DNA of 64,000 nt, from contig NZ_CP113054.1 of assembly GCF_026625605.1 (NCBI RefSeq), forward strand, positions 3,348,001-3,412,000, in the 5' to 3' direction. Below, in pieces: positions 36,145-44,072 of the stretch (position 1 is its first letter; every line of letters starts with the position of its first letter). A program made the translations under genes and the position numbers. The DNA comes from Luteolibacter sp. SL250 (GTDB lineage: Bacteria; Verrucomicrobiota; Verrucomicrobiia; Verrucomicrobiales; Akkermansiaceae). The notes under the pieces were generated by a model. The model made no database searches. It had not been told where the DNA came from and saw only the letters and a program-made list of their open reading frames with translations.

Positions 36145-37233
36145 TCAATCGTCAAAGAAGTGCCGGCCGATTCCTGAGGCAGGTGTCCGGTGGTCCGTCT
36201 CCCAATAGACATCCCCGCTGATGTCGGAGATCTCCGGCGGAGGTTGGGCGTCGGCCCACTTCACGGCGTCCGCCGCCTCTTTCTTCGCCGCAGTGCGGAT
36301 CACCTCGTACATCGCTTCCGTGGCGATGCCCTCAGCGATGAGCCGCCGGAGCCAGAGATTCACCAGATCCCGGTGCTCTTTGTGCCAATCGATTTCCTCT
36401 TTTGTCCGGTAGCGGTGGCTCATCGCATCCGCGATCGTGAAGCCGAAGTAACGATAGGTGGAGATTTCCAGAAGGGTGGGTCGCTGCTGTTCCCTAGCCC
36501 GCCTCATCGCGGAATCCAGAGAGGCTCGGACGGCATAGATGTCATGCCCATGGCAGTGATCCCACGCCATGTCATACATCTCCGCCCTGCGGCCGAGGTA
36601 GTCCTTGAAGGCGGAGGAACGCTTCACGGAGGTGAACATCGAGAATCCATTGTTCTCCACCACGTAGATGACAGGCAGCGAGAACAGCGCGGCGAGGTTG
36701 AGCGTCTCATGAAACACCCCTTGGTTCATCGCGCCGTCCCCCATAAAGCAAACAGCGACACCCGCTTGGTTCCGGTATTTCATGGCGAACGCGAAACCGG
36801 CAGCGAGCGGTGTCTGGGCGGCTGCGACACCATGGATCCCCCAATGATGATGCGTCGGGGAGCAGAAGGAAAACATGCCGCCCTTCCCCTTGCAGGAGCC
36901 GGTCTTCTTCCCCATCAGTTCCGCGAGGCACTCCCTCATGGTCAGGCCACGCATCACGGCGAAGCCAAGCCCCCGCACGCCGCCGATGGTGTGATCCTGC
37001 GGTTGCAGCATCGAGCACACCGCCGCCGCCCCACCCTCCTGGCCGATCATCAGATCGAGGAAGCCTGCCATCTTTCCGGCATTGTAATACTTCATCGCAT
37101 GCTGCTCGAACACCCGCGCCCGCACCATGTCCGTCAGGATGCGCAGCTTTTCCGCCGCGGTGAGTGCCAGGTTGCGCTCCGCGGTGGCGGCTTGCCAGAG
37201 ATGGTCGTCGCCCTCCTCCATGGCATGAACCAT
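36145..37233 (-). CDS. pdhA: Thiamine-diphosphate dehydrogenase E1 alpha subunit (pyruvate dehydrogenase-like), orphan
   Basis: This 362-aa protein has the E1 alpha features YYNAGKMAGFLDLMIGQEG, GKGGMFSF, HHHWGIHGVAAAQTPLAAGF, the ThDP motif GDGAMNQG through VVENNGFSMFT, and the phosphorylation-loop-like region DAMSHRYRTKEEID. With an E1 beta partner it would decarboxylate a 2-oxo acid and pass the acyl group to E2. No beta or E2 gene is next to it in this window, so its partner and exact substrate (pyruvate, acetoin or branched-chain acid) are open. Confidence 0.85.
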   Translation of the reverse strand: MVHAMEEGDDHLWQAATAERNLALTAAEKLRILTDMVRARVFEQHAMKYYNAGKMAGFLDLMIGQEGGAAAVCSMLQPQDHTIGGVRGLGFAVMRGLTMRECLAELMGKKTGSCKGKGGMFSFCSPTHHHWGIHGVAAAQTPLAAGFAFAMKYRNQAGVAVCFMGDGAMNQGVFHETLNLAALFSLPVIYVVENNGFSMFTSVKRSSAFKDYLGRRAEMYDMAWDHCHGHDIYAVRASLDSAMRRAREQQRPTLLEISTYRYFGFTIADAMSHRYRTKEEIDWHKEHRDLVNLWLRRLIAEGIATEAMYEVIRTAAKKEAADAVKWADAQPPPEISDISGDVYWETDHRTPASGIGRHFFDD

Positions 37234-37294
37234 CGTCCGGAAGACATGGATGGTTCAATGGAAAACACCTTGTGCTGTTGAGCCGTTGCAACGC

Positions 37295-37314
37295 GGTGGA
37301 CAAGAGTGTCCACC
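37295..37314. repeat. Dispersed 8-bp-stem hairpin repeat, copy 2
   Basis: GGTGGACA, loop AGAG and TGTCCACC form a perfect 8-bp stem, followed by CTCCTTACT as in copy 1 at 30339. The third base pair is T-A here and A-T in copy 1, a compensated change. Confidence 0.8.
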
Positions 37315-37331
37315 CTCCTTACTGAAGAGTA

Positions 37332-38411
37332 ATGCAAACCGGGAACTCCGGCCGCAGGATGTTCGCGTTCCTGTTCGCCCTCATTGCGGTGGCTCCGTTC
37401 GTCACTTCGCTCGCCGTGTCCGTGTTGCCCTCCACGGCGGTGCTGGTCTGTGCTTTTCCGACCGCTTGGTTCCTGTCCCGCCACGATGGCAAACGGTGGA
37501 TCATCTCCATCACTGTGGCGGGCCTCCTCGGCGGCGGACTGTTGGGCCACCTGCTGGAGGATATGGAAGGGATCGTCGTGGGTTCGTTGATCGGCCTCGT
37601 TTCCGGGGCCGTCGTGGGATGGGGCACGCTGCGGTTGCTGAAGATCCTGCCGGACAAGTGGGGCGTGCTCACGGGATGGTCGTTGCTCGGCATCGCCTTC
37701 ACGCTCGTGCCGCTGCTGGCGGGGATCCGACTGCTAACAGGAAAGATCGATGACGACGAGAGCCCGTTCATCCTGCTGGCGATCGCCTACGGGGTGCTGC
37801 ACGGCGCGCGCAAAGGATGGTGGGAACATCCCCTGTCATGGCAGCGCGTTTGGGACGCGGTGATGGACTGGCTGCGTTTCTGGTCCGGTTGGCGGGCGTT
37901 TCCCTGGGTGGCCGCCTTTCTCATCGCCTACCTCACCGCCGGACCGGTCGGGGAGCATTACTCGGTGGAAGAGGGGGAGAATCTTTCGATCCGACTGCTG
38001 GCGGTTTCGTATGTCTGGCCGGTGTTGCTCAGCGTCGCGGCGCTGGTGAGCCTCGCTGCGTCAAGCAAGGGGCGGAATTTCCGGAATCCGCTGCACGTGC
38101 TGCTCTGCGGGGTGGTGCTGGTGCTTTCCGCTCACTCCATGATCCGCTGCGCACGCCATCATGTCTTTGTGAGTCCCACCCACCTGGAAGTGCGCGGAGG
38201 GCTGTGGAAATCCATCCATCTTTCCCGCGCGGACGCGACGGAAGTCCGAGAGGAGCCTCTGCGGGGACGCCGGGTTTCCAGCAGCTTCCCGGTCATCATC
38301 ACCAGGGATGGAAAGGAACATTCTCTGCGCGACATCCCGGACAGCCACCTGATCGAATCCTATCTGGTGGAGCGGTGGAAGCTCCCGCATTCGCCATTGG
38401 GGCCACGCTGA
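37332..38411 (+). CDS. Multi-pass membrane protein with C-terminal PH-like domain
   Basis: The 359-aa protein has about eight hydrophobic helices, beginning with MFAFLFALIAVAPFVTSLAV. A C-terminal soluble part (residues ~275-359) has a strand pattern HHVFVSPTHLEVRGG, DATEVREEPLRGRR, FPVIITRDGKEHSL, like bacterial PH domains of membrane proteins. No family name is recognised. It stands alone between the hairpin repeat and ubiE. Confidence 0.65.
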   Translation: MQTGNSGRRMFAFLFALIAVAPFVTSLAVSVLPSTAVLVCAFPTAWFLSRHDGKRWIISITVAGLLGGGLLGHLLEDMEGIVVGSLIGLVSGAVVGWGTLRLLKILPDKWGVLTGWSLLGIAFTLVPLLAGIRLLTGKIDDDESPFILLAIAYGVLHGARKGWWEHPLSWQRVWDAVMDWLRFWSGWRAFPWVAAFLIAYLTAGPVGEHYSVEEGENLSIRLLAVSYVWPVLLSVAALVSLAASSKGRNFRNPLHVLLCGVVLVLSAHSMIRCARHHVFVSPTHLEVRGGLWKSIHLSRADATEVREEPLRGRRVSSSFPVIITRDGKEHSLRDIPDSHLIESYLVERWKLPHSPLGPR

Positions 38412-38423
38412 CGCACGCCGCTC

Positions 38424-38452
38424 TTGCCTCCCGCCGGGTCCGGGGCAAGGAT
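38424..38452 (+). promoter_or_regulatory. Leaderless-type promoter of ubiE
   Basis: TTGCCT (38424-38429), a 17-bp spacer and AAGGAT (38447-38452) precede the ATG at 38458 by 5 nt. Confidence 0.5.
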
Positions 38453-38457
38453 GCCGC

Positions 38458-39132
38458 ATGCCTGACGCCACCTATGTCCGCGACGCCTTCGCCCGCATCG
38501 CGGACCGCTATGTCCTGACCAACCACGTGCTCAGCATGGGCATGGACATCTGGTGGAGGAAGGTGGTCACCTCACGCATCCGCAAGTGGAAGCCGCAGTC
38601 CCTGCTGGACGTGGCGAGCGGCACCGGGGACCTGGCTCTGGAGATCCAGGAAGCCTGCCCGGATTGCGATGTCACCGCGTCCGACTTCTGTGCGGAAATG
38701 CTGGCCCACGCGGAGTCCCGCGGGCTGGTGAAGACCGTCGTCGCGGATGCGCTCAACCTGCCGTTTCCGGACCGTGCTTTTGACGTGGTGACCGTCGCTT
38801 TCGGCCTGCGCAACATGGCGGACTACCCGGCCGCGCTGCGGGAAATGAACCGCGTGCTGAAGCCGGGCGGACGGCTGGTGATCCTCGACTTCTCCCTGCC
38901 GGAGGGTATCCTCCGCGCCCCCTACCGCTTCTACCTCCACAAGATCCTGCCGAAGCTGGCCGGTGCCCTGACCGGGGAAAAGGACGCCTACGAGTATCTG
39001 GGCGGGTCCATCGAGCAGTTCCCCGCCGGCAAGGCGATGACGGACTTGCTGGAAACCTGCGGCTACACCGCCACGGACGCGACGCCGCTGACGTTCGGCG
39101 TGGTGTCCGTCTATGAGGGGACGAAGGCTTAG
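38458..39132 (+). CDS. ubiE: Demethylmenaquinone/ubiquinone methyltransferase
   Basis: This is a 224-aa methyltransferase with the UbiE-specific pattern: YVRDAFARIADRYVLTNHVL, SAM motif LLDVASGTGDLALEI, VVTVAFGLRNMADYP, RVLKPGGRLVILDFSLPEG, and the tail YLGGSIEQFPAGKAMTDLL. It carries out the last C-methylation of menaquinone (or ubiquinone) at the membrane. Length is normal. No other quinone genes are adjacent, and it has its own promoter. Confidence 0.93.
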   Translation: MPDATYVRDAFARIADRYVLTNHVLSMGMDIWWRKVVTSRIRKWKPQSLLDVASGTGDLALEIQEACPDCDVTASDFCAEMLAHAESRGLVKTVVADALNLPFPDRAFDVVTVAFGLRNMADYPAALREMNRVLKPGGRLVILDFSLPEGILRAPYRFYLHKILPKLAGALTGEKDAYEYLGGSIEQFPAGKAMTDLLETCGYTATDATPLTFGVVSVYEGTKA

Positions 39133-39135
39133 GAC

Positions 39136-39594
39136 TCAAAACACCTCCAGCACCATCAGCGGCGGAGCATCCAGAGAGTCCCCCGCACGCAGGCCGACCA
39201 GTTTCCGGTAGAGCGGGCTTTCCGGAGTGAGCAGGATGATTTCCGCCCCCTCGTGCATGATCTCCAGCCCTCCCGCGACGGGGGCCAGCAGGAAATACCG
39301 CGTTTCCTCCCCCTGCTCCACCTCCACCAACGCCCCGGCGTCGATGCTGTCCTCCATGCTGTAGTCAGGGAGGGAAAGGCCGTCAAAAATGCGCACCGCT
39401 TCCGCCAGATCCTCCACTTGCTTCGCCTGGCCGGACGCGAGGTAGGATGCCTCCAGATTCCGCGTGTCATACTTGCTCTCCGCCTTGCTGCCTGGGTCGG
39501 TCGCGGCGGCGTGAGCCTCCATCGCCGCCTTTGCCAGCCGGTCCAGCCTGTCCCTAAGCTCCACACGGATCTTTCCAAGAATCTCTGTCTTCAT
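39136..39594 (-). CDS. GreA/GreB-like C-terminal domain protein
   Basis: This is a 152-aa protein from the ATG at 39594. The N-terminal half is helical (ILGKIRVELRDRLDRLAKAA), followed by KYDTRNLEASYLASGQAKQV, which resembles the GreA-like family found in many Gram-negative bacteria. The C-terminal half is a beta domain ending in LLTPESPLYRKLVGLRAGDS, the SPLGxxLxGxxxGD-type end of Gre factors. It may bind RNA polymerase. It lacks the long acidic coiled-coil tip of true GreA. Confidence 0.65.
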   Translation of the reverse strand: MKTEILGKIRVELRDRLDRLAKAAMEAHAAATDPGSKAESKYDTRNLEASYLASGQAKQVEDLAEAVRIFDGLSLPDYSMEDSIDAGALVEVEQGEETRYFLLAPVAGGLEIMHEGAEIILLTPESPLYRKLVGLRAGDSLDAPPLMVLEVF

Positions 39595-39610
39595 CAACGG
39601 ACGGACAGCC

Positions 39611-39639
39611 TTGCGTCTGGGCGGTCCGCGCGCAAGATC
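39611..39639 (+). promoter_or_regulatory. Leaderless-type promoter of ArsC-like gene, interlocked with opposite promoter
   Basis: TTGCGT (39611-39616), a 17-bp spacer and AAGATC (39634-39639) precede the ATG at 39645 by 5 nt. On the other strand TTGCGC (39630-39635), 17 bp and AAGGCT (39607-39612) point at the Gre-like gene. Each -35 box overlaps the other -10 box. Confidence 0.5.
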
Positions 39640-39644
39640 GGATC

Positions 39645-39998
39645 ATGCCGACGCTCTACGCCTACAAAAACTGCGACACCTGCCGGAAAGCCAGCAAATG
39701 GCTGAAGGAAAATCAGATCTCCCACGAAACGAAGGCCATCCGCGAGACCCCGCCATCTGTCGCCGAACTGAAGGCAGCCCTCAAGGCCAACGGCGGGGAC
39801 CTGCGGAAGCTCTTCAACACCTCCGGCGGCGACTACCGGGAAATGGGCATCAAGGACCGCCTTCCCGGCATGACGGAGGAGGAGGCGCTGGATCTCCTTT
39901 CCCAGAACGGGAATCTGGTGAAACGCCCTTTCCTCATCGGTGAAGGGGTGGCACTCAATGGCTTCAGCGAGGCGGCCTGGAAGGACGCCTTGGCCTGA
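39645..39998 (+). CDS. ArsC/Spx-family thioredoxin-fold protein
   Basis: The 117-aa protein has the family opening YAYKNCDTCRKASKWLKEN with a CxxC redox pair. It continues with HETKAIRETPPSVAELKAAL, LFNTSGGDYREMGIKDRL and VKRPFLIGEGVALNGFSE. This is the arsenate reductase-like/Spx/YffB group. The PVKRPFL-type cis-loop is typical of YffB-like proteins rather than true ArsC, so the substrate is unknown. A glutathione- or thiol-dependent reductase is likely. hisC follows after 60 nt with its own promoter. Confidence 0.85.
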   Translation: MPTLYAYKNCDTCRKASKWLKENQISHETKAIRETPPSVAELKAALKANGGDLRKLFNTSGGDYREMGIKDRLPGMTEEEALDLLSQNGNLVKRPFLIGEGVALNGFSEAAWKDALA

Positions 39999-40019
39999 TG
40001 GAAGCCCTCTGCATCCGCG

Positions 40020-40048
40020 TTGACCATCCCGGGACGGCCACCTAGAGT
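40020..40048 (+). promoter_or_regulatory. Promoter of hisC with very short leader
   Basis: TTGACC (40020-40025), a 17-bp spacer and TAGAGT (40043-40048) precede the ATG at 40059 by 10 nt, so the leader should be only a few nucleotides. Confidence 0.65.
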
Positions 40049-40058
40049 CGCTTCCGAG

Positions 40059-41162
40059 ATGCCGATCAACCAATACGCCAATTCCTTCGTCTGCGACCTG
40101 GTAGCCTACGAAACGGGCAAGCCCATCGACGAAACCGCCCGCGAGCTGGGGCTTGATCCGGCCTCCATCGTCAAGGTCGCCTCGAACGAAAACCCGCTGG
40201 GCCCCTCTCCGAAGGCGAAGGCCGCCATGCGTGAGGCACTGGAGGAAGCGAACCTCTATCCGGACGGCGCCGGCTTCCGCCTCCGCACCGCCATCGCGGA
40301 GAAATATGACCTCGGTCTGGAGAATGTCGTCATCGGCAACGGCTCCAACGAGATCATCGAACTGCTCTGCCACTCTTTCCTGAACCGCGACGCGGAACTC
40401 ATCGCCGCGGAGCACGCCTTCGTCGTCTACAAGCTGATGGCGACCCTCTTCGGCGCGAAGTATGTCGAGGTGCCGGACCCGGGTTTCATCCACGACCTGG
40501 AAGGCATGGCGGACGCCATCACACCGAACACCCGGCTGGTTTTCATCGCCAACCCGAACAATCCGACCGGCACCGTCGTCGGCCAGGAGGCGATCGACCG
40601 CTTCATGGAGCGCGTGCCGGAGCATGTGGTCGTCTGCTTTGACGAAGCGTATTTCGAGTTCCTCGACGAGCCGTTCGACACCCTCAAGTTCGTCCGCCAG
40701 AACCGCAATGTGGCGGTGCTTCGCACCTGCTCGAAGATCCACGGCCTCGCCGCGCTGCGCGTCGGCTACGGACTCTGCGGCAAGGATGTGGCCGCCATCC
40801 TCCAGAAGGCACGCCAACCTTTCAACGTGAACGCGATCGCCCAGGCGGGAGCCGTCGCCGCCCTGAAGGACGACGAGCACGTCGAACAGACCCGCGCCGT
40901 GAACAAGCAGGGGCTGGATTTCTACGAAGCGGCATTCCGCACCCGCGGGCTGGAATTTGTCCCCAGTGTGGCGAACTTCATCCTCGTGAATGTCGGGGAC
41001 GGTGACCGTGTTTTCAAAGAAATGCTGAAGCAGGGCGTCATCGTCCGGGCCATGCGCGGCTACAAGCTGCCGGACTGGGTGCGGATCTCCATCGGCACGG
41101 CGGAACAGAACGCCCGCTGCCTGGAGGTGCTGGATTCCGTCCTCACCCCCGTCGCGGTTTGA
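40059..41162 (+). CDS. hisC: Histidinol-phosphate aminotransferase
   Basis: This is a 367-aa class I/II PLP aminotransferase. It has KVASNENPLGPSPKAKAAM, DGAGFRLRTAIAEKY, VIGNGSNEIIELL, IANPNNPTGT, FDEAYFEF and the PLP-binding Lys in RTCSKIHGLAALRVGYG. It converts imidazole acetol phosphate and glutamate to histidinol phosphate; HisC-type enzymes may also act on aromatic amino acids. The ATG at 40059 is chosen over 40020 because the earlier codon lies in the promoter. Confidence 0.93.
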   Translation: MPINQYANSFVCDLVAYETGKPIDETARELGLDPASIVKVASNENPLGPSPKAKAAMREALEEANLYPDGAGFRLRTAIAEKYDLGLENVVIGNGSNEIIELLCHSFLNRDAELIAAEHAFVVYKLMATLFGAKYVEVPDPGFIHDLEGMADAITPNTRLVFIANPNNPTGTVVGQEAIDRFMERVPEHVVVCFDEAYFEFLDEPFDTLKFVRQNRNVAVLRTCSKIHGLAALRVGYGLCGKDVAAILQKARQPFNVNAIAQAGAVAALKDDEHVEQTRAVNKQGLDFYEAAFRTRGLEFVPSVANFILVNVGDGDRVFKEMLKQGVIVRAMRGYKLPDWVRISIGTAEQNARCLEVLDSVLTPVAV

Positions 41163-41187
41163 CAGATTGATTCATTTTCCCTAAGTA
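41159..41187 (+). promoter_or_regulatory. Promoter of the zinc-ribbon/proline-rich gene
   Basis: TTGACA (41159-41164, overlapping the hisC stop), a 17-bp spacer and TAAGTA (41182-41187) precede the ATG at 41209 by 21 nt. The -35 box is a consensus match; the leader would be about 15 nt. Confidence 0.6.
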
Positions 41188-41208
41188 ATTTTTCGGGAAA
41201 CCGCCCCC

Positions 41209-42708
41209 ATGACCGATCCTACCCTCCCTGCCAACGTCAGAGAATTCCACTGCTACCACTGCAGGGGGAAGATCCGCATCCCCAAGGACCTGCCGCCCAC
41301 CACGGGTCCGTGTCCGCACTGCCAGAGAACCATCACCTCTCCGGCCCCGGAGGCCACCGCGCCGGCCACCTTCCTGCCACCTGCTCCTGTCAGCCATCCA
41401 GCCGTCCCGCAACAGGCTGCCCGCGAGGTTGCACCGCTGCCAGCGCAGGCCCAACCGTCCCCGGCCGCACCTGTCCAACAGTCCCCTGCGGCCCCGGTCC
41501 AGAACCATCCCTCCGCACCGGTTTATCAACCTCCTGCTACACCGGCGTACCAGCCTCCCGCGGCACCGGCCTACCAGCCTCCACCACAGGAACAGCCCCC
41601 TGTCTCCCCACCGCAGCCTCCCCAGCCGCAAGCGGCCAAGCCGGCACCACCCGCCCCTCCGGAGCAAGCTCCCGCTGCGCCCGCGCCTTTGCCCACCCGG
41701 ACGGCCTCTTCCCGGAAAAAGGAAACGAAGGAAGAGCCGAAGCGTTCCTCGTCGTCGGCAGTTCCCGCCATTTTCCTCGGTTGCCTCCTGCTGGCCATCG
41801 CTGGCGGCGCGGGCTACCTTGTGTTCAATGAGATGACCGGAAAGCCGGTCGCTCCTCCAACCCCCACCAAAGTCCAGGGTACCTCACTTTCCGAAAGCCA
41901 ATACCTGCGGGTGGGATGGAAAAAGGACGCCTATGCCGTTCTGGGAAAATTCCTCGCTGCGACCACCGCTGAAGGAAAACTCCCCCACATCATCAACGGC
42001 GAGCAACTGCGCCCCCAGGTGGAGGCATTCTACGGCGGCAGTGTCATCAACGATCAGGACACACCGATCGACGCCTTTTCCGTGCGGGAGTTGAGCGAGG
42101 AAGACCGGAAGCGCGGCATCTTCATGCTCGAGTTCGAGCAGCCGCCGCAGTTCGAAATGAAGGAGTTCTTCCGTCCGCTGGCCACGCTGGAGATCCAGTA
42201 TGGCATGGATGAAGCTGACCTGCTTTTTTCGACCATGGCGCGGGTGGAGAACTTCGCCACCGAGCCGGTGCGGGCGACCGCCCTTTTCAAGAGGACCCCT
42301 GACGGACTCAAGCTGGACTGGGAAACCTTCGCCCAGACGAAGTACCGCACGTTCGCCAACCTCATCGAGCTTCCTGAAGCCGACCAGGGAGGCGTCTTCC
42401 GCGTGATCATTTCAGAGGATGTCCCGGAGGCTGGACGCACCCTGCCGGCGGGTATCAAGACCTACCGCATCTGGGATCCTTCCTCACCGGAGACCAGCGC
42501 CCGGGTGAACGTCAACATCGACTCGGAAATCGGGCGCTCGCTCTCGAAGATCGACTGGCGCGGCAAAGAAAACCGCCCCACCAACAGCACCGCCACCATC
42601 GAGCTGAAATGGGTCGGCGCGGACCAACCGAAACTGGAGATCACCCGCTTCATCTGCTGGGAGTTCCTCCACCTCGGTGGAACCGAAACGGCCGCGGCTC
42701 CCCGCTGA
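41209..42708 (+). CDS. Zinc-ribbon, proline-rich, single-pass membrane protein
   Basis: This is a 499-aa protein. Residues ~14-45 form a zinc ribbon (FHCYHCRGKIRIP, GPCPHCQRTI; four Cys as two CxxC). Residues ~50-175 are rich in Pro, Ala and Gln. A basic patch (SSRKKETKEEPKRSSSS) precedes one membrane helix (~182-205), followed by an extracytoplasmic mixed domain of ~290 residues (LGKFLAATTAEGKLPHIING). The order suggests a cytosolic sensor or docking ribbon, a flexible linker and an outer domain. No family name for the last domain. Confidence 0.7.
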   Translation: MTDPTLPANVREFHCYHCRGKIRIPKDLPPTTGPCPHCQRTITSPAPEATAPATFLPPAPVSHPAVPQQAAREVAPLPAQAQPSPAAPVQQSPAAPVQNHPSAPVYQPPATPAYQPPAAPAYQPPPQEQPPVSPPQPPQPQAAKPAPPAPPEQAPAAPAPLPTRTASSRKKETKEEPKRSSSSAVPAIFLGCLLLAIAGGAGYLVFNEMTGKPVAPPTPTKVQGTSLSESQYLRVGWKKDAYAVLGKFLAATTAEGKLPHIINGEQLRPQVEAFYGGSVINDQDTPIDAFSVRELSEEDRKRGIFMLEFEQPPQFEMKEFFRPLATLEIQYGMDEADLLFSTMARVENFATEPVRATALFKRTPDGLKLDWETFAQTKYRTFANLIELPEADQGGVFRVIISEDVPEAGRTLPAGIKTYRIWDPSSPETSARVNVNIDSEIGRSLSKIDWRGKENRPTNSTATIELKWVGADQPKLEITRFICWEFLHLGGTETAAAPR

Positions 42709-42716
42709 TCCCAGGC

Positions 42717-44072
42717 ATGTCCCCATCTTCCCACGGCAGCCGCACCACCATCGCGGCGATCGCTACCCCGCCGGGTACCGGCGCTGTTTCCCTGATCCGG
42801 ATTTCCGGTCCGGAAGCCATCGCCGTGGCGGACCGCGCCACCCGGGGAAAGGCATCCACCGCCACACCCCGGACCGCATGCTACTGCCGCGTGTATGACG
42901 GGAAGGAATCCATCGACGACGGCCTGCTGACGGTGTTCCGCGGTTCCCACGGGTTCACCGGGGAGGACAGCGTGGAGTTCACCGGCCACGGCGGCATGCT
43001 GGTCACCCGCGAGGTGCTCGCGTGCTTCCTGAATGCCGGGGCGATCCATGCCGGACCAGGGGAGTTCACCCAGCGGGCGTTCCTCAACGGCAAGCTGGAC
43101 CTCACCCAGGCGGAAGGGGTGATGGATCTCATTTCCGCCCAGACGCGGCTCTCCCTGCGCGCCGCGCGCAGCCAGCTCGAAGGGACGCTCGGCAGGCGCA
43201 CCACGGAGGCACGTGACTCCCTGCTGGAGACGCTGGCCCACCTCGAGGCATGGATCGACTTTCCGGAAGAGGACATCGATCCGCAGACGGGCCGCGTCCT
43301 CCGCGACCGCATCACCGCCGTTCTGGACACCGTGCGGTCCCTGCTGGCCACCGCGGACCAGGGACGCGTGCTCCGCGAAGGAGTCCGCACGGTGATCTTC
43401 GGGGAGCCGAACGTCGGCAAATCCAGTCTGCTCAACCGCCTGCTCGGCTTCGAACGGGCCATCGTCAGCGACATCGCAGGAACAACGCGCGACACCATCG
43501 AGGAAACCATCAACCTCCATGGACTCCCCATCCGCCTCATCGACACGGCGGGGGTCCGTGAATCCGACGACCGGATCGAAGCGGAGGGCATCCAGCGCAC
43601 CGTCCGCCAGATCGAAGCGGCGGATCTCCTGTTGGAAGTGGCCGATGGGAGCCAGCCGAAGCCTGGCCGCGGCATCCTCCCGCATACGGAAGCAAAACAC
43701 CTGCTGATCCTGAACAAGACGGATCTCGGAGAGCATCCCTCATGGCAGGGCACCTCCGCCGTCCGTCTTTCCTGCTCCACGGGGGGAGGCTTCGACGAAC
43801 TTTCAGAATCCATCCGCAGCGCCCTCCACTTCGCCGACGCGGACTGGGGGGACCACGCCATCGCCATCAACGCCCGTCATCAGTCCAGCCTCCACACCGC
43901 CCGGGTCGCGCTGGAAGCCGCCCTCACCCTGCTGGATGACACCTCGAATGACGTCGAATTGGCCGCGATCGACCTGCGCGAAGCCCTGGACGCGCTCGGA
44001 GAGATCCCCGGCAAGGTCGATACCGAGGACCTTCTGGGCGTGATCTTCAGCACCTTCTGCATCGGCAAATGA
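42717..44072 (+). CDS. mnmE: tRNA modification GTPase MnmE
   Basis: The 451-aa protein from the ATG at 42717 opens with TIAAIATPPGTGAVSLIRIS. It has GAIHAGPGEFTQRAFLNGKLD, the GTPase motifs GEPNVGKSSLLNRL (G1), DIAGTTRDTIEE (G2), DTAG (G3) and NKTDL (G4), and the C-terminal folate-site CIGK. With MnmG it modifies the wobble uridine of several tRNAs. Length is normal. Its stop overlaps the sirtuin start as ATGA, so the two are made together. Confidence 0.95.
   Translation: MSPSSHGSRTTIAAIATPPGTGAVSLIRISGPEAIAVADRATRGKASTATPRTACYCRVYDGKESIDDGLLTVFRGSHGFTGEDSVEFTGHGGMLVTREVLACFLNAGAIHAGPGEFTQRAFLNGKLDLTQAEGVMDLISAQTRLSLRAARSQLEGTLGRRTTEARDSLLETLAHLEAWIDFPEEDIDPQTGRVLRDRITAVLDTVRSLLATADQGRVLREGVRTVIFGEPNVGKSSLLNRLLGFERAIVSDIAGTTRDTIEETINLHGLPIRLIDTAGVRESDDRIEAEGIQRTVRQIEAADLLLEVADGSQPKPGRGILPHTEAKHLLILNKTDLGEHPSWQGTSAVRLSCSTGGGFDELSESIRSALHFADADWGDHAIAINARHQSSLHTARVALEAALTLLDDTSNDVELAAIDLREALDALGEIPGKVDTEDLLGVIFSTFCIGK

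Noticed and set aside
41400..41700. Possible CRISPR-like or tandem DNA repeat
   Set aside because: The repetition comes from Pro/Ala/Gln codons of the linker in the zinc-ribbon protein; units are irregular and in frame, without spacers.
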